Positions 62,047 through 64,000 of a stretch of 64,000 nt of DNA are shown piece after piece. The stretch comes from Pseudofrankia inefficax. Lineage in GTDB: Bacteria; Actinomycetota; Actinomycetes; Frankiales; Frankiaceae. A model generated the notes under the pieces. The model worked only from the letters and a program-made list of their open reading frames with translations. It was not told where the DNA came from and searched no databases. Position 1 is the first letter of the stretch, and every line of letters starts with the position of its first letter. The stretch covers positions 1,054,001-1,118,000 of the forward strand of contig NC_014666.1 of assembly GCF_000166135.1 (NCBI RefSeq). The letters run 5' to 3'. The translations under genes and the position numbers were made by a program.

Positions 62047-62975
62047 CCGCCCGGCGCGTCGCCGCCCTGGTCGTCGTGCTGGTCGTGACGCTCGGACTCG
62101 GGGCTGGCCAGGCGCGGGCCGGCGGTCACTTCGACGGTTCGGCGAACTGCGACAACCAACTCCACGGCTGCGACCTATGGGCGTCCGTCGCCGGCGCCCC
62201 CCAAATGGCGGCCTCCGTCCCGACGGCCGCGGCGAAGGCCCCGTCAGGCGGGCAGGTCTGCCGCCCGCCGGGTGCGCAGGCGCCGGTGCCGTGCGTGGAC
62301 CCGGAGTTCGGCTGGCTGGGTAGCGATGGCTGCTACTACAAGCCGGCCACGGACTTCACCCCCGCCACCACGATGCTCGCCGCCGTGACACCCGGCGTCG
62401 AAGGCGGCTGGTATGAGTGGAACTGCCTCGGGGTCAGCACAGGAGGCGGCGTCCGCTGGCTGCCGAACACCGCAGCCGACCAGTTCATCCCCGTCACCCC
62501 CCAGATCCTCGCCCAGCGGGCAGAACGCCGCCTCGGACTGCCGGTCCTGCGGATCGTGATGAACCCGGTGGCCGATCAGCTGGTGGGTCTGCCGACCTGG
62601 CTGTGGGTCGACACCGCCGGCTGGGCACCAGTGTCGGCGACGGCGACGGCGGGCGGGGTCGCGGTCACCGCGGTGGCCAGGCCGGTGTCGGTGACCTGGT
62701 CGATGGGGGATGGCGCGATCGTGACGTGTGCCGGCCCGGGGACGCCGTACACGCAAGGCCTGGACCCGAAAAGCGCGTCACCGGACTGCGGCTACACCTA
62801 CCGCCACCGGTCTCTCGACGAGCTCGGTGGGACGTTCACGGTGACCGCGACGATTCGCTGGGATGCCTCCTGGGCCGGCGCCGGCCAAGGCGGGCAGTTC
62901 CCAGGGCTGACGACGGTGTCGGCGCGGCAGACCCGGGTCATTGATATTCCCGCGCTCACCACCGGTGGCGGCTGA
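62040..62975 (+). CDS. Secreted protein of unknown function, Cys-containing
   Basis: 311 residues with a signal peptide (helix about 8-22, cleavage after QARA). The mature region starts with paired Cys (GSANCDNQLHGCDLW) and has further Cys near 80-95. The rest is beta-rich (TWLWVDTAGWAPVSATATAG, VTWSMGDGAIVTCAGPG), suggesting an Ig/PKD-like fold. The start overlaps the lipoprotein stop. A cell-surface role with the lipoprotein is likely; there is no catalytic motif. Confidence 0.75.
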   Translation: MLTARRVAALVVVLVVTLGLGAGQARAGGHFDGSANCDNQLHGCDLWASVAGAPQMAASVPTAAAKAPSGGQVCRPPGAQAPVPCVDPEFGWLGSDGCYYKPATDFTPATTMLAAVTPGVEGGWYEWNCLGVSTGGGVRWLPNTAADQFIPVTPQILAQRAERRLGLPVLRIVMNPVADQLVGLPTWLWVDTAGWAPVSATATAGGVAVTAVARPVSVTWSMGDGAIVTCAGPGTPYTQGLDPKSASPDCGYTYRHRSLDELGGTFTVTATIRWDASWAGAGQGGQFPGLTTVSARQTRVIDIPALTTGGG

Positions 62976-64000
62976 GAAACCACCGCGGATCGCCCTGGCT
63001 GGGCGCGGCCCGTGCTCGGACTACCGGAACCGCCCCGGCGTGCCGACGGAATTTCAGCCGGTGTGGAGTAGTGCGCATCAGGTGCGTCCGGGCATGGCGA
63101 ATTCCCCCCAACGCGTCAGCGGAGTTGGTGACCGCCGTAACCGTGGGAATCGCGGTTCGGCCGTCGTGAGATATTTTCTCCAGCGAACCGAGCGAACCGC
63201 TCGCCGTGTTCACCGCAGCGGGCAGGCCTGCCACGGCGGCGGCTCCTCGCCGCCCGAAGAACCCGCGGACGGGCTCCCGACACCGCGCTGTCGGGCTTGC
63301 ACCCGCAAGCCTGCCATCGGCCGGACCGGCCGGGACAGCTGACCGTAACCCGCGGCGCCTAGCGATCTTGCCAGCGGTGAGTATCGGCTGGTCACGCGCC
63401 CTGCGTGGCTCGTCCTGGGACCGGCCCGTCGCATCGGCTCGGCGCCAACGGCCCCGAGCGGGCCAGCCTCGGCAACCCTCCACCCCATCGCACCCCCTGT
63501 CCGTTAGCCAATACGGTCGCCCGTTTGATGGGCTACCCCACGGGCCGGGGTTCCCGCAGGTCAGCGGCCCGCTGGCACTACCGGAGTACAGCCAGACTGG
63601 GTTAGCGACAGCGTTCCTTTATTAGTCGCGCCGGGGGGCGGGCGCGCTGGAGGCGCGGGTCCCGTGTGGTCGGGTGGCTGTTTCACTGCTCCACTCTCCC
63701 CATTTAAATCTCTTTGTGTATGACTGCCGATGCAGGAATCCGAACTCCATTTCCTTTCCCCTCCCCATTCTTTTCTCTCCCCCCGAAAAGGTCTCTGGCC
63801 TGCGGAAACGCGGCCGGAAGAATCATGGGAAATGCGCGAGAAGGGCGCCGATTGGTATTGAATTCCGCGCGCGCGGGAGGGACTATTAGATATCGGCGCG
63901 TCGCGCTCGGCGTGCGGCGCTAAATCCCTCTCTTGCATGGAGCCTTCCATGTCGCATTCCTTCATTCCGCCTGTCTTCTCTCGGGACATTCCTTCGACTG
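62976..64000. other. 1-kb terminal region without a recognised gene
   Basis: Frames at 62,976-63,620 overlap on both strands and lack domain signals. From about 63,690 composition changes to unusually AT- and pyrimidine-rich (for example CCATTTAAATCTCTTTG), unlike the rest of the window. No tRNA, terminator pair or repeat was recognised; an upstream control region or foreign DNA for a gene beyond the edge is possible. Confidence 0.45.

Noticed and set aside
63700-63780. Possible tRNA in the AT-rich end (stretch GGAATCCGAACTCC)
   Set aside because: The stretch does not fold into a T-arm with a matching acceptor stem, and no cloverleaf could be drawn.
63561-63989. 142-codon minus-strand frame in the AT-rich end
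   Set aside because: It runs through the compositional break, has no recognisable motif and lacks a convincing ribosome site.

Overview
The window is very GC-rich, densely coded DNA from an actinomycete. A Frankia-like or Streptomyces-like organism is likely, inferred from the GC content, the SARP and PadR regulators, the Methyltransf_19 paralogues, the DUF2637 and replication-relaxation genes and the FxLD lanthipeptide genes. No rRNA, tRNA or CRISPR array was recognised.

Bases 1-26,300 look like ordinary chromosome. In order they hold the end of a response regulator with its histidine kinase, a secreted phytase/esterase-like protein, a TAXI-type binding protein and a Bcr/CflA exporter. Next comes a four-gene DNA-end-processing operon on the minus strand (herA, sbcD/mre11, sbcC/rad50, nurA). 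After it lie an amidohydrolase, a lipoprotein polysaccharide deacetylase, a PadR-controlled membrane protein, a flavin oxidoreductase, a 1-Cys peroxiredoxin, a SARP/TPR regulator, two small membrane proteins and a likely NO/Fe-S-responsive operon (SufR-like regulator, membrane protein, group III truncated haemoglobin). Four copies of a 75-bp imperfect palindrome (6.2, 16.2, 23.6 and 27.2 kb) punctuate this part.

Bases 27,400-41,000 look accessory. A DUF2637-type membrane protein and a replication-relaxation protein (integrative-element hallmarks, but no integrase or FtsK/TraB gene is visible) are followed by a run of conflict-type genes: a PD-(D/E)xK nuclease-like protein, an HNH protein, a TIR domain fused to a seven-bladed WD40 propeller, and a Trypco2 protein translationally coupled to a 1277-residue trypsin/STAND-ATPase/propeller protein. 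A tiny ORF and an MFS transporter end the run.

Bases 41,000-46,900 mix intact genes (methyltransferase; an MDMPI-like/ArsR/SRPBCC operon; SnoaL-like protein) with a decay zone of truncated or frameshifted genes.

Bases 46,900-63,000 centre on a class I lanthipeptide locus of the FxLD type. On the minus strand are the precursor, LanB and LanC. Converging on them is the FxLD-system O-methyltransferase. Diverging from the precursor are two Methyltransf_19 proteins, an unknown protein and a stand-alone SpaB_C (elimination-type) protein. Flanking genes encode an XRE/TPR regulator, a Nudix hydrolase, a helix-hairpin-helix protein, a resolvase-like protein without the catalytic serine coupled to a GHKL ATPase, and a lipoprotein/secreted-protein pair. 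The last kilobase has no convincing gene and ends in unusually AT-rich sequence.
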